Program-made: the position numbers and the translations under genes
Shown here: in pieces, positions 9,409-16,326 of the stretch
Numbering within the stretch: position 1 is the first letter of the stretch
Layout of the letters: every line of letters starts with the position of its first letter
The notes under the pieces: generated by a model
Seen by the model: only the letters and a program-made list of their open reading frames with translations
Told to the model about the DNA's origin: nothing
Database searches by the model: none
Assembly: GCA_017614465.1 (NCBI GenBank)
Contig: JAGABW010000032.1
Coordinates: 1 to 43,501, forward strand
Direction of reading: 5' to 3'
DNA: 43,501 nucleotides
Source: Bacteroidaceae bacterium
GTDB lineage: Bacteria > Bacteroidota > Bacteroidia > Bacteroidales > Bacteroidaceae

Positions 9409-9647
9409 CGATTTTATAAGAATATTCGTACCACAAACATATAACGGATTTCAGCATGATAAATGCCCTACCACAACAAATCACACTCCAAACGCCCCGA
9501 CAGACAAAAGGGTTTTCAGACAATCCAATGCCCCGTAAGTTGAAAATAGAAAATTAAAAGTTCTCAGGAGCAAAGAAAATAAACATCAATTATTGCGTTC
9601 CAGCGCCATGATTGCTATTTACGGCAAGACTATTAAGACAAATGATA
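9409..9647. other. Intergenic stretch without recognised feature
   Basis: Between the meaB promoter and the rpmA terminator. The only ORFs are very short (for example 26 codons on the plus strand from about 9459) and have no promoter or family resemblance. No tRNA, repeat or riboswitch pattern was seen. Confidence 0.5.
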
Positions 9648-9692
9648 TAAAAAGCAAAACGACCAATCATTCTTTATGGAGAATGACCAGTC
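9648..9692 (-). terminator. Rho-independent terminator of rplU-rpmA
   Basis: 13-bp stem between 9661-9673 and 9680-9692 (three G-U pairs in RNA form), 6-nt loop, followed on the minus strand by GTTTTGCTTTTTAT. It sits 28 bp after the rpmA stop. Confidence 0.75.
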
Positions 9693-9719
9693 GCTTAACC
9701 TTATTTACTTTGAAGTTTA

Positions 9720-9986
9720 TTAAACTTCAGCCTGTACAGGTACGATTGAAATTGTAGAGCGATCTTTGTAACCACGCTTGAAAGTTACAATACCATCAGC
9801 AAGAGCATACAAAGTATCGTCCTTACCGATTCCTACATTCTTACCTGGATAGTGAACAGTTCCACGCTGACGAACCAAAATGTTACCAGCTTTAGCATAC
9901 TGACCACCGAATAATTTAACACCGAGTCGTTTGCTGTGTGACTCACGGCCGTTCTTTGAACTACCTACACCTTTCTTATGTGCCAT
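9720..9986 (-). CDS. rpmA: 50S ribosomal protein L27
   Basis: 88 aa. The N-terminus [20 protein letters not shown] followed by LGVKLFGG is diagnostic for L27, whose N-terminal tail reaches the peptidyl-transferase centre. There is no N-terminal extension of the Firmicutes type, so no protease processing is expected. Second gene of the rplU-rpmA operon, 29 bp after rplU, with a terminator just downstream. In many bacteria an obg gene follows; here none does. Confidence 0.97.
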   Translation of the reverse strand: MAHKKGVGSSKNGRESHSKRLGVKLFGGQYAKAGNILVRQRGTVHYPGKNVGIGKDDTLYALADGIVTFKRGYKDRSTISIVPVQAEV

Positions 9987-10015
9987 GTTAATTTACGTTG
10001 TTTTAATGGTTAAAC

Positions 10016-10333
10016 TTAAGCGACAACACTCTTGATTGTCAATTCTGTAAACTGCTGACGATGACCACGGAGTTTCTTGTAACCCTTACGACGGCGCTTG
10101 TGGAATACGAGTACTTTATCACCCTTTACAAGAGGAGAAACTACTTCACACACAACTTTTGCACCTTCAACTGTTGGAGTACCTACAGTCACTGCGCCTT
10201 CATTGTCAACTAATAATACTTTCTCGAACTCAACTTGTTGTTGAGCTTCAGCGTCCTTAAGGTGATGAACGAAAAGCTTCTTTCCTTCTTCAGCCTTGAA
10301 CTGCTGACCGTTAATTTCTACGATTACGTACAT
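10016..10333 (-). CDS. rplU: 50S ribosomal protein L21
   Basis: 105 aa, standard length. [18 protein letters not shown] at the start and [18 protein letters not shown] near the end are the L21 signature; it binds 23S rRNA. Promoter at 10441-10470 gives a leader of about 100 nt, long enough for feedback control by a ribosomal protein. Start ATG 10331-10333. Confidence 0.97.
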   Translation of the reverse strand: MYVIVEINGQQFKAEEGKKLFVHHLKDAEAQQQVEFEKVLLVDNEGAVTVGTPTVEGAKVVCEVVSPLVKGDKVLVFHKRRRKGYKKLRGHRQQFTELTIKSVVA

Positions 10334-10434
10334 ATTTTTATTATTAAACGGGTTTGACCAAGGGGCGAAGATTCATTAAATATCAACTGATATCTGTATA
10401 AAATCTTACTTTTATAAGCCTCTTTGGCATAAAT
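10334..10434 (-). other. rplU 5' leader, about 100 nt
   Basis: From the predicted transcript start to the rplU ATG. It holds a short palindrome ATATCAgtTGATAT at about 10382-10395. Such leaders often carry binding sites for autogenous control; no known motif was identified by eye. Confidence 0.35.
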
Positions 10435-10440
10435 CGGCTG

Positions 10441-10470
10441 CAAAGATAATAATAATTTATCACATAACAA
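10441..10470 (-). promoter_or_regulatory. Promoter of rplU-rpmA
   Basis: Minus strand TTG (10468-10470), 19 nt, TATCTTTG (10441-10448). Exact match to the Bacteroidetes consensus. Confidence 0.65.
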
Positions 10471-10543
10471 TATTTATTGCAAATTTTCTTTCATTTTCTT
10501 GTTCACATAAGATTTTTTAACACGATATTCATATGGAATTCAA

Positions 10544-11482
10544 TCAAGAAAACTGAAAAAGTAGAACAAATGCCGTTGCAGCAAGAATGAGTCCGAGAAC
10601 CTGCAACAGTCTAAGTCGCTCTGAGAAAAACAGCACCCCCACCAATGTTGACAACAACACTACAGACGTGTGATACATCGGATATAGAACACCTGTTGAC
10701 AAGTCTAACAACCCACGAAGTATAAATGCGGTACATCCGGCATTTAACACCCCTAACAATCCGCCACCTACGACTACACGCCATCCTAATCGATGTTTCT
10801 TGAAACTACCAGAAACCACACAAATAAGTAAGGACAGAAGCATAGCCATAAGGAATATATTGCCAGTAAGCGCATTTAATTTAAAGCCGACCAAAGACGA
10901 ATTCTGACATTGTTCGGAAACTGTATGTTGAAGTAACTTCAGTGAGAAATCGCATATTCCATAAAAAAAGAACACACCCATTAATCCAACCACCGAATAA
11001 ACACCCATCTTTGGCGACACCGGAGCATACTTATCCTTTCTTCCTCGCCCTTTCCCACCTATTGGCATCACGATACACACCAAAGCCAAAAGAATCAATG
11101 ATATTGGTATTAACGCTGGCGCAGGCTGATCAAGAAACGCCCAAGACAAAACGACAGGCAGCACCAGGGATGCTTTAGCCGCAACCGTAGTAAGGGCCAC
11201 CCCGTTAAGACTCACAGATTTTCCCATCATAACGAAAGCTATCATAAAGAAAGCACCTACAATCAACGATAGAAAATACACCATTGGCGATAAGACATAG
11301 GCATCCCAGCCCACATCCGACATCATCGTGGCATTATAAGATATCGGAATCCAATTTATCAGTACCGCAGCAATATAGTTGAAAAGTACAATCTGCTTTA
11401 TATCCAGATTATACTTATTAAATACCTTAAAAAGCACGTTACACGTTGTACCACAAAGGATAGCCAAAAGTAAATATAACAT
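10544..11482 (-). CDS. DMT/EamA-family permease
   Basis: 312 aa from the ATG at 11480-11482; a TTG codon two codons upstream is a less likely start. About ten hydrophobic segments in two halves (first half starts MLYLLLAILCGTTCNVLFKV, second half around GVYSVVGLMGVFFFYGICDF), as in the drug/metabolite transporter superfamily. The two-fold repeat and the Pro/Gly-rich helix ends (YPMYHTSVVLLSTLVGVLFF) fit EamA domains. The substrate is unknown; nothing in the neighbourhood points to one. A promoter at 11506-11536 overlaps the terminator of the preceding small transcription unit. Confidence 0.8.
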   Translation of the reverse strand: MLYLLLAILCGTTCNVLFKVFNKYNLDIKQIVLFNYIAAVLINWIPISYNATMMSDVGWDAYVLSPMVYFLSLIVGAFFMIAFVMMGKSVSLNGVALTTVAAKASLVLPVVLSWAFLDQPAPALIPISLILLALVCIVMPIGGKGRGRKDKYAPVSPKMGVYSVVGLMGVFFFYGICDFSLKLLQHTVSEQCQNSSLVGFKLNALTGNIFLMAMLLSLLICVVSGSFKKHRLGWRVVVGGGLLGVLNAGCTAFILRGLLDLSTGVLYPMYHTSVVLLSTLVGVLFFSERLRLLQVLGLILAATAFVLLFQFS

Positions 11483-11505
11483 AATCAATCTATTATTTCG
11501 AGATG

Positions 11506-11536
11506 CAAAAATATAAAAAAAAGGCGTTTCATCAAA
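11506..11536 (-). promoter_or_regulatory. Promoter of the DMT permease, overlapping a terminator
   Basis: Minus strand TTTG (11533-11536), 19 nt, TATTTTTG (11506-11513). The TTTG is the loop of the hairpin at 11522-11547 and the spacer holds its T-run, so the same bases read as terminator and as promoter. Confidence 0.5.
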
Positions 11537-11547
11537 ATGAAACGCCT
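11514..11547 (-). terminator. Strong terminator after the micropeptide gene
   Basis: Perfect 11-bp stem AGGCGTTTCAT / ATGAAACGCCT with a 4-nt loop (11522-11547), followed on the minus strand by eight T. No plus-strand gene ends here, so it must close a minus-strand transcript coming from 11592 or above. Confidence 0.75.
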
Positions 11548-11591
11548 AATGGATTGTATATTTTATAGAGTTAACTTTCAAAAGAAGAGCG

Positions 11592-11669
11592 TTATTTCAA
11601 TATAGAAATGTTGCTCACTAAGGCAGCTACTATAACTACGGCTGCAACTAAAATACCTAAAATTTCCAT
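11592..11669 (-). CDS. Putative 25-residue hydrophobic membrane micropeptide
   Basis: ATG at 11667-11669, TAA at 11592-11594. The peptide starts MEILGILVAAVVIVAALV and ends SNISILK: one membrane-spanning helix with a single acidic residue at the N-end and one Lys at the C-end. I know no family for it. Support: a strong terminator begins 44 bp downstream, a promoter with a Crp/Fnr-like box lies about 435 bp upstream, and the 12 nt before the ATG are A/T only, like other Bacteroidetes starts. It could be a small membrane-protein subunit, a type I toxin-like peptide, or a chance ORF in a regulatory RNA. The region has no other coding candidate of the right orientation and size. Confidence 0.5.
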   Translation of the reverse strand: MEILGILVAAVVIVAALVSNISILK

Positions 11670-11711
11670 AATATATAAATTTTAAATTAATAAATAAAAT
11701 CCTAAAAACAG

Positions 11712-11814
11712 AGTTGGGGACACATTTTTTAATTATCATGTGTAATCATCATCTCGTTTCATCATCCCCTTCTCTCCAAGGGTTGGGGTCACACTTGACC
11801 TTGCCCCTAAATGT
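11712..11814. repeat. G-rich palindromic, REP-like element with a duplicated 12-mer
   Basis: GTTGGGGACACA at 11713-11724 and GTTGGGGTCACA at 11782-11793 differ at one base. The second is embedded in stem-forming sequence: CCCTT / AAGGG around 11767-11783 (plus-strand text CCCCTTCTCTCCAAGGG) and TGACC / GGTCA at 11787-11800. It is much richer in G+C than its AT-rich surroundings. The form resembles intergenic palindromes scattered in some Bacteroidetes genomes. Confidence 0.4.
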
Positions 11815-11815
11815 T

Positions 11816-11912
11816 TAACATTAACTAATCAAATCTTAATTAACCAATCAAACTAACCTTTTAAAAACTAATCAAACTAACTTTAACCTAAATACTAACC
11901 AATCTTTAACCT
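11816..11912 (-). repeat. Degenerate tandem repeats in the leader
   Basis: On the minus strand three to four units of the type GGTTAGTTTGATTGGTTA / AAGTTAGTTTGATTAGTTTT occur within about 95 bp, with irregular period of 20-30 nt. They are T/G-rich and nearly free of C on the minus strand, so that RNA would be largely unstructured there. Confidence 0.4.
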
Positions 11913-11955
11913 TTATATTATTCCATTTGCGTTGTCTGCGTTTAAACATCTTCAT
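11872..11955 (-). CDS. Possible 27-residue basic leader peptide
   Basis: ATG at 11953-11955, TGA at 11872-11874. Begins MKMFKRRQRKWNN and ends FRLKLV; ten of 27 residues are Lys or Arg. It lies in the leader between the promoter at 12104-12135 and the micropeptide. Its 3' part runs into the tandem repeats. The coding evidence is only an open frame and a basic composition, so it may be chance. Confidence 0.25.
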   Translation of the reverse strand: MKMFKRRQRKWNNIKVKDWLVFRLKLV

Positions 11956-11999
11956 GATTTTTATTTCTTATCATTAAATGTTATTTTTACTCACATCAT

Positions 12000-12035
12000 C
12001 TATAGACTAAGTCTTGAGATGTTCTTTTGTGCCAT
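12000..12035 (-). CDS. Possible 11-residue leader peptide
   Basis: MAQKNISRLSL then TAG (12000-12002). It is the first ATG after the predicted transcript start, about 63 nt downstream. It could be a regulatory upstream ORF; no independent support. Confidence 0.2.
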   Translation of the reverse strand: MAQKNISRLSL

Positions 12036-12103
12036 TTAACAAATCCTTGGTTTTACTTATTATTTTATAATGTTTTCAACCTTGTTTTTGTCTTTTGACA
12101 CTG

Positions 12104-12135
12104 CAAAGGTAAGGCGGTTTTACAAACCCACCAAA
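12104..12135 (-). promoter_or_regulatory. Strong Bacteroidetes promoter facing a gene-poor region
   Basis: Minus strand TTTG (12132-12135), 20 nt, TACCTTTG (12104-12111). Predicted start near 12098. The only downstream content before a strong terminator is about 430 nt of leader and the 25-residue peptide. Confidence 0.65.
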
Positions 12136-12171
12136 TATTTTTCAAAAAAAAGCGCAAAACTATATTATTTA

Positions 12172-12185
12172 TTGATTTAAATCAA
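12172..12185. promoter_or_regulatory. Crp/Fnr-family operator-like palindrome
   Basis: TTGATTTAAATCAA is a perfect 14-bp palindrome and an exact TTGAT-N4-ATCAA, the FNR consensus of Proteobacteria. Its centre is about 80 bp upstream of the predicted start of the 12104-12135 promoter, a usual class I activator position. Whether the local Crp/Fnr proteins read this sequence is not known. Confidence 0.45.
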
Positions 12186-12196
12186 CTTGTGTGTCC

Positions 12197-12208
12197 GAGC
12201 ACGTGCTC
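12197..12208. promoter_or_regulatory. 12-bp palindrome next to the Fnr-like box
   Basis: GAGCACGTGCTC, perfect and G+C-rich in AT-rich DNA, 12 bp from the TTGAT palindrome. It may be a second operator; function unknown. Confidence 0.3.
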
Positions 12209-12444
12209 ATTTTACATCGTAATGAGCAATTTTATTTCGGTGTGTACGCACACAACAGCACATTAAACGAGTATAAAAACCACCACTTTTATCGGAAATC
12301 CGCCCCATATCTACGTACCCCACCATACACCACCATCAAACCCATTTTACCGCATACAATTATGGCCGAATCATTCAATCACACAAGAACGACCAGACAA
12401 ACACACGAAAAAGAGAACGGATTAACACGCAATATTATTGATGA
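12209..12444. other. Gap between operator region and glycosyltransferase stop
   Basis: About 235 bp with no gene that I can support. A plus-strand open frame runs through it into the glycosyltransferase 3' end but has no family resemblance, promoter or plausible composition (many His, Thr, Pro from ACC/CAC-rich DNA). Confidence 0.45.
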
Positions 12445-13590
12445 TTATCGCAAAATAACCGAACCAACAATAATATTATCAAATTTTGGAGAATAAATAG
12501 CGGCACATGGCGCATGATCGCCACAAGACAGGGATTCCATCTTTGACAGGACCTCGGAATAAGAACATGAATCCACATCATAAATCACGCAGTCTGCATC
12601 TCCGGCAGAATCAACACCACAATTAAGATGATTCCTCTCACATAAAGCTTTAACAGCAGGCATATTTGCATCTGATACATCCAAAAAGAATTTCACCTTT
12701 TTCAAATAAGCCGAATCAGACACTTCACCAACAAACACTCGTCTGAGTTTTCTACGAACAAACTCAGCCACACCCTTTCCCCAAATAGCCATTCGTACAA
12801 TAAGGGAAAGAAACCAACTACGATTAGAATAATACTTACTAAAGAATATCAGCATTGCCTGATAAAATATCTTCACATACCTGTAAGTATCCTTACGTGT
12901 ACTCTCACCTTTATAATGTAATATACGCAATGGCAAATAATAGTTCTTATGCCCTGTAAGCAACAAGCGATACGACAAATCAATATCTTCACCATACATA
13001 AAGAATGATTCATCAAAGAACCCCACTTCGTCAAGAAGAGAACGTCGGATAAACATAAAAGCACCGGAAATGATTTCAATCTCGCTGCATTTATCCTTAT
13101 CAAGAAACATCATATGATATTTCCCTATAACACGATTTCGAGGGAACAGCTTACTCAATCCAGACATATGAAAGAAAGCCGTTGAAGGAGTTGGCACACC
13201 ACGACGTGACTCTTTAGCAAATGTACCGTCAAGATTAAGCATTTTCACTCCACATGCGCCAATCTGAGGGTCATTATCCAAACAATCCACACATCCTTTG
13301 AGTACATCTTCCCCAACAATGGTATCTGGATTAAGCAACAACACATATTCAGCAGAAGTCATGCTCAATGCCATATTATTAGCCTTTGCAAAGCCTACAT
13401 TAACATCATTCTCCACATAGACAACCTGCGGATAACGTGCACGAAGATATGAAACAGAATCATCACCGCTCGCATTGTCAACGACAAAAACCTCGCCATC
13501 AATATCTTTCATTGCACGAAAAACAGAGTCAAGGCATTGTTCCAAATGAAAACGGACCTTATAGTTTACTATGATTACTGCTAATTTCAC
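12445..13590 (-). CDS. Glycosyltransferase family 2, rhamnosyltransferase-like
   Basis: 381 aa with a GTG start (13588-13590); no in-frame ATG lies between it and the previous stop. GT-A fold: VIIVNYKV at the start, VDNAS at 37-41, NVGFAKANN at 64-72 and LNPDT at 86-90, the acidic motif for the nucleotide-sugar metal. GEDIDLSYRLLLTGH further on is typical of WbbL-like enzymes that add rhamnose or similar sugars to lipid-linked or cell-surface glycans. A patch of hydrophobic residues (FLSLIVRMAIWG) may touch the membrane. It begins six bases after the stop of the membrane protein at 13597-14079, so the two are co-translated or co-transcribed. Substrate unknown. Confidence 0.85.
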   Translation of the reverse strand: MKLAVIIVNYKVRFHLEQCLDSVFRAMKDIDGEVFVVDNASGDDSVSYLRARYPQVVYVENDVNVGFAKANNMALSMTSAEYVLLLNPDTIVGEDVLKGCVDCLDNDPQIGACGVKMLNLDGTFAKESRRGVPTPSTAFFHMSGLSKLFPRNRVIGKYHMMFLDKDKCSEIEIISGAFMFIRRSLLDEVGFFDESFFMYGEDIDLSYRLLLTGHKNYYLPLRILHYKGESTRKDTYRYVKIFYQAMLIFFSKYYSNRSWFLSLIVRMAIWGKGVAEFVRRKLRRVFVGEVSDSAYLKKVKFFLDVSDANMPAVKALCERNHLNCGVDSAGDADCVIYDVDSCSYSEVLSKMESLSCGDHAPCAAIYSPKFDNIIVGSVILR

Positions 13591-13596
13591 CTTACA

Positions 13597-14079
13597 TCAA
13601 TCTTCTGTTACGTCAGTTGTTACATTATTATCAAGTTGCTCAATATAATTATTTATTTTTTCCTCAGACGGAATACACATCATGGTTATGACCATGTCGA
13701 TGCATGCACATAAAAGACCAATAGTGTCTAACAACAAAAAGTATAAGACAATGCCAAATAATGCAGCAAACATCAACATACCTATACGAATAACACTCCA
13801 CAAATGATACGAGCTGAGAGCCTCATCATGATTCATACGCTTCAAACTTTTGTGCGTATTGAGAGTGAAAAGCTTTAAAGACAAAACCACAAAACTGAGA
13901 GTTACGACAACACAAGCGACATTTAAATAATATGCCAGTTTACTGTTTTCCTCCACACAATATAATCCATTAGGAATGAGATTCATTTCACCGGCAACAA
14001 ATGTCATTATCACAATCAACCACACCAACACATACTCACCCACCAACCACTTTAATACTTTTTTTATATTCTTTGTCAT
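13597..14079 (-). CDS. Four-helix membrane protein of unknown function
   Basis: 160 aa. Hydrophobic segments at about 14-32, 48-68, 96-114 and 116-132, with a positively charged loop (KLFTLNTHKSLKRMNHDEA) between helices 2 and 3 and an acidic C-terminal tail rich in Asn/Thr/Asp. I do not recognise a domain. Its position between recR and a glycosyltransferase, six bases from the latter, suggests a role at the cell envelope, but this is inference. Confidence 0.7.
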   Translation of the reverse strand: MTKNIKKVLKWLVGEYVLVWLIVIMTFVAGEMNLIPNGLYCVEENSKLAYYLNVACVVVTLSFVVLSLKLFTLNTHKSLKRMNHDEALSSYHLWSVIRIGMLMFAALFGIVLYFLLLDTIGLLCACIDMVITMMCIPSEEKINNYIEQLDNNVTTDVTED

Positions 14080-14256
14080 AATCTCTTATATTTATTTTCA
14101 AACTCACCGGGTCACTTATTTCACCTTCGTAAAGAAAGACGATTCAAACTTCATATGTGACGCATGAGTTAAACATGTCGTATTTATATTATATATCAGT
14201 TTATGTATTTATCATTATAATTATACACATCAGCCACACTTATCTACGAGAGAAAA

Positions 14257-14871
14257 CTATGCAAACGGTACTCTATTAACGATAGACCGGCCTAAAGTAG
14301 CCTCGTCTGTGTACTGCAACTCATCATTCACAGACAATCCACGCGCAAGAACTGTCAACTTCACAGTTTCCGTGAAAGTTTTGAGTTTACGCGATATATA
14401 GAAATTCGTTGTATCTCCCTCCATTGTGGAACTCAGCGCAAGAATCACCTCCTTCACACCTCCTTCGCTTACACGATCAACCAAACTTTGAATCTGTAAA
14501 TCAGAAGGACCCACACCATCCATCGGACTGATAACGCCTCCAAGCACATGATACAATCCATTATATTGCATTGTAGCTTCAATCGCCATCACATCTTGAA
14601 TATTTTCGACAACACAGACTATAGATGTATCACGCTTTGAATCGCCACATATTCCGCAGACATCAGAATCCGAAATATTATGGCAGACTTTACAATATTT
14701 CACTTCGTGTCTTAGACGAACTAAAGCATTAGCCATTGCATCAACAGAATTCATGTCCATTCTTAGTATATGCAAGACCAAACGCAATGCAGTTTTACGC
14801 CCTACTCCAGGCAGACGAGACAATTCGTCGACCGCACGTTCAAATAAGACTGAAGAAAAATGAGGTTCCAT
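14257..14871 (-). CDS. recR: Recombination mediator protein RecR
   Basis: 204 aa. Helix-hairpin-helix at the N-terminus ([13 protein letters not shown], 19-31), zinc finger with Cys60, Cys63, Cys72 and Cys75, Toprim domain beginning [16 protein letters not shown] (83-98), and a Walker-like C-terminal end ([20 protein letters not shown]). RecR with RecO loads RecA on gapped DNA. Normal length. 177 bp separate it from the membrane protein downstream. A -7 element for it lies at 14906-14913. Confidence 0.96.
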   Translation of the reverse strand: MEPHFSSVLFERAVDELSRLPGVGRKTALRLVLHILRMDMNSVDAMANALVRLRHEVKYCKVCHNISDSDVCGICGDSKRDTSIVCVVENIQDVMAIEATMQYNGLYHVLGGVISPMDGVGPSDLQIQSLVDRVSEGGVKEVILALSSTMEGDTTNFYISRKLKTFTETVKLTVLARGLSVNDELQYTDEATLGRSIVNRVPFA

Positions 14872-14905
14872 CTAAATCAAAATAACATTCCTACATTTGT
14901 GGCGA

Positions 14906-14913
14906 CAAAGGTA
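14906..14913 (-). promoter_or_regulatory. -7 element upstream of recR
   Basis: Minus strand TACCTTTG. No TTG at the usual distance, so the promoter may be weak. Leader of about 28 nt. Confidence 0.45.
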
Positions 14914-15003
14914 CAAAATAAATCACAAAAAGCCACCTAAAACCACATTTTTTAATAAATATGACTGTTTCTTTAAAAAAAATCGAAACTTTAGCACCAA
15001 TTA

Positions 15004-15035
15004 TTTGCATGGTAATAATTTTTGGTTTATCTTTG
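15004..15035 (+). promoter_or_regulatory. Promoter of the HU-like gene
   Basis: TTTG (15004-15007), 20 nt, TATCTTTG (15028-15035). Exact consensus spacing. The predicted start is near 15042, giving a leader of about 180 nt. Confidence 0.7.
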
Positions 15036-15041
15036 CAGTAC

Positions 15042-15224
15042 TCCTTTTTACAAGAATGGTCTAGATTAAATTTTAAAAATGTGTACAAAAAATTTTTAAA
15101 AGGTGTAGGCCTATTGAAAAAGATGAGTAGAGAATATATTAATTGTGTAAGAAATTGATTAGTTAGTACTAAAATGTTCATGTAGAGCATCAGGTATCCC
15201 CTGAGGAGCTACAGCATTAAAGTT
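15042..15224 (+). other. Structured leader of the HU-like gene
   Basis: Holds a perfect 10-bp AT-only stem (15071-15080 with 15092-15101) and a short hairpin TCAGG / CCTGA (15190-15194 with 15200-15204) that ends 21 nt before the ATG. The length and the hairpin next to the start suggest translational control, perhaps by the HU-like protein itself. Confidence 0.4.
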
Positions 15225-15617
15225 ATGAGTATAAGATACAGATTAACCACACTCAAGGACAACATCAGCAAAAAGCCGAAGAAAGGTTATTATGCTCAGG
15301 TGGTAACCAAAGGGACGATAGACACAAAAACCCTTTGCAAGCATATCACTAATAGTTGTTCACTAACTAATGCCGATATGGCCGCCGCCATCATCTCTCT
15401 TGCACAGAACATGACAGAATACCTGTTAGATGGATATAATGTCAACATTGAGGGAATAGGAACTTTTTCGCTTTCGGCAGAATCAAAAATTGTAGACAGG
15501 CACGAAGAAATCCACGCCCAATCCGTACAGGTAAAGAACATCAACTTTCGCCCAGCAGTAAGCATGAAGAAGGCAATGCTCGAAGCGAAGTTTGAACGGG
15601 AGAAGACCGATAAATAA
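15225..15617 (+). CDS. HU-family DNA-binding protein, HU_rel type
   Basis: 130 aa. The core (TNADMAAAIISLAQNMTEYLLDGYNVNIEGIGTFSL) is an HU/IHF fold with the strand-turn of the beta arm; the N-terminal 30 residues (YRLTTLKDNISKKPKKGYYA) form the extension typical of the Bacteroidetes-specific TIGR01201 group. Such proteins bend or coat DNA; the exact role of this branch is poorly known. It has its own promoter and is followed, after 119 bp, by the SPOR lipoprotein. Confidence 0.88.
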   Translation: MSIRYRLTTLKDNISKKPKKGYYAQVVTKGTIDTKTLCKHITNSCSLTNADMAAAIISLAQNMTEYLLDGYNVNIEGIGTFSLSAESKIVDRHEEIHAQSVQVKNINFRPAVSMKKAMLEAKFEREKTDK

Positions 15618-15661
15618 AAAAATGCAAGAGTTTAGATATTAATCATCTTGCAGATTATCAG

Positions 15662-15692
15662 TTGATATTCTCCAAAAACAAGATTACATTTA
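15662..15692 (+). promoter_or_regulatory. Promoter of the SPOR lipoprotein
   Basis: TTG (15662-15664), 20 nt, TACATTTA (15685-15692), one base from TAnnTTTG. It supports the start at 15737 rather than an upstream TTG in the same frame. Confidence 0.5.
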
Positions 15693-15736
15693 GTGAGATA
15701 ATAACAACAAGTATTAATAAAGAAAATTCCAACAAA

Positions 15737-16216
15737 ATGAAAAAAATCCTCTTTCTTGGCTTAGCCATCGTTTCAGCTTTAACAGTGGTTTCATGTAAAT
15801 CAACAGAAAGCAGCTACAAAAAAGCATACGAAAAAGCTCGTGCTCAAGAAACAGCACAGCAAGCAACAACTCCAGTTCAAGTAACTCCAGTAATAACAGA
15901 AACTGTACCAACTGTTGCTCCAGTACAACAAGAAGACTACTCAGATCTTCGTACAGAGAAACTTACAGCTGTGAACGGAGCTACACTTCAAGCCTACAAT
16001 GTAGTATGCGGTTCATTCAGAAGCCTTGACAATGCAAACAATCTTCGCGTTGCATTACAAAACAAAGGTTATTCTGCAGTTGTAGCACAGAATCCAGAAA
16101 CAGGAATGTATCGAGTAATTGCATCATCATCATCAACAAAAGCAGCTGCCATAGCTGCACGCGACAGATTACGCGCAACATATGCTGATGCATGGATTTT
16201 ATATCGTACATACTAA
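15737..16216 (+). CDS. SPOR-domain lipoprotein
   Basis: 159 aa from ATG 15737-15739. Signal peptide MKKILFLGLAIVSALTVVSC with the lipid-bearing Cys at 20. A Thr/Pro/Gln/Val-rich linker of about 50 residues leads to a SPOR domain (about 85-158: YNVVCGSFRSLDNANNLRVA to ADAWILYRTY). SPOR domains bind denuded septal peptidoglycan, so the protein probably acts at the division site from a membrane anchor. It stands alone between the HU-like and GT5 genes and has its own promoter and two downstream hairpins. Confidence 0.87.
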   Translation: MKKILFLGLAIVSALTVVSCKSTESSYKKAYEKARAQETAQQATTPVQVTPVITETVPTVAPVQQEDYSDLRTEKLTAVNGATLQAYNVVCGSFRSLDNANNLRVALQNKGYSAVVAQNPETGMYRVIASSSSTKAAAIAARDRLRATYADAWILYRTY

Positions 16217-16227
16217 CATATAAGATA

Positions 16228-16259
16228 TAACACATTATTATAAATAATGTTGTGTTTTT
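16228..16259 (+). terminator. Terminator of the SPOR lipoprotein gene
   Basis: Hairpin ACATTAT / ATAATGT with a 5-nt loop and extra outer pairs, then TTGTGTTTTT. It begins 12 bp after the stop. Confidence 0.6.
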
Positions 16260-16326
16260 CAATCAGCTTAGTTTAAGCACATTTTAATTTCTTTTTGGTA
16301 AGTGAGAATAATGTAAGAATTATCTC

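Noticed and set aside
9459-9539. 26-codon plus-strand ORF in the meaB/rpmA gap
   Set aside because: No promoter, no ribosome-binding context, and a composition that looks random.
12191-12496. Plus-strand open frame of 101 codons
   Set aside because: It runs into the 3' end of the glycosyltransferase gene, has no family resemblance, and is rich in His/Thr/Pro from an ACC/CAC-biased stretch; no promoter was seen for it.
14961-15158. Plus-strand open frame of 65 codons before the HU-like gene
   Set aside because: The consensus promoter at 15004-15035 lies inside it, so it cannot be translated from that transcript, and it resembles translated AT-rich leader.
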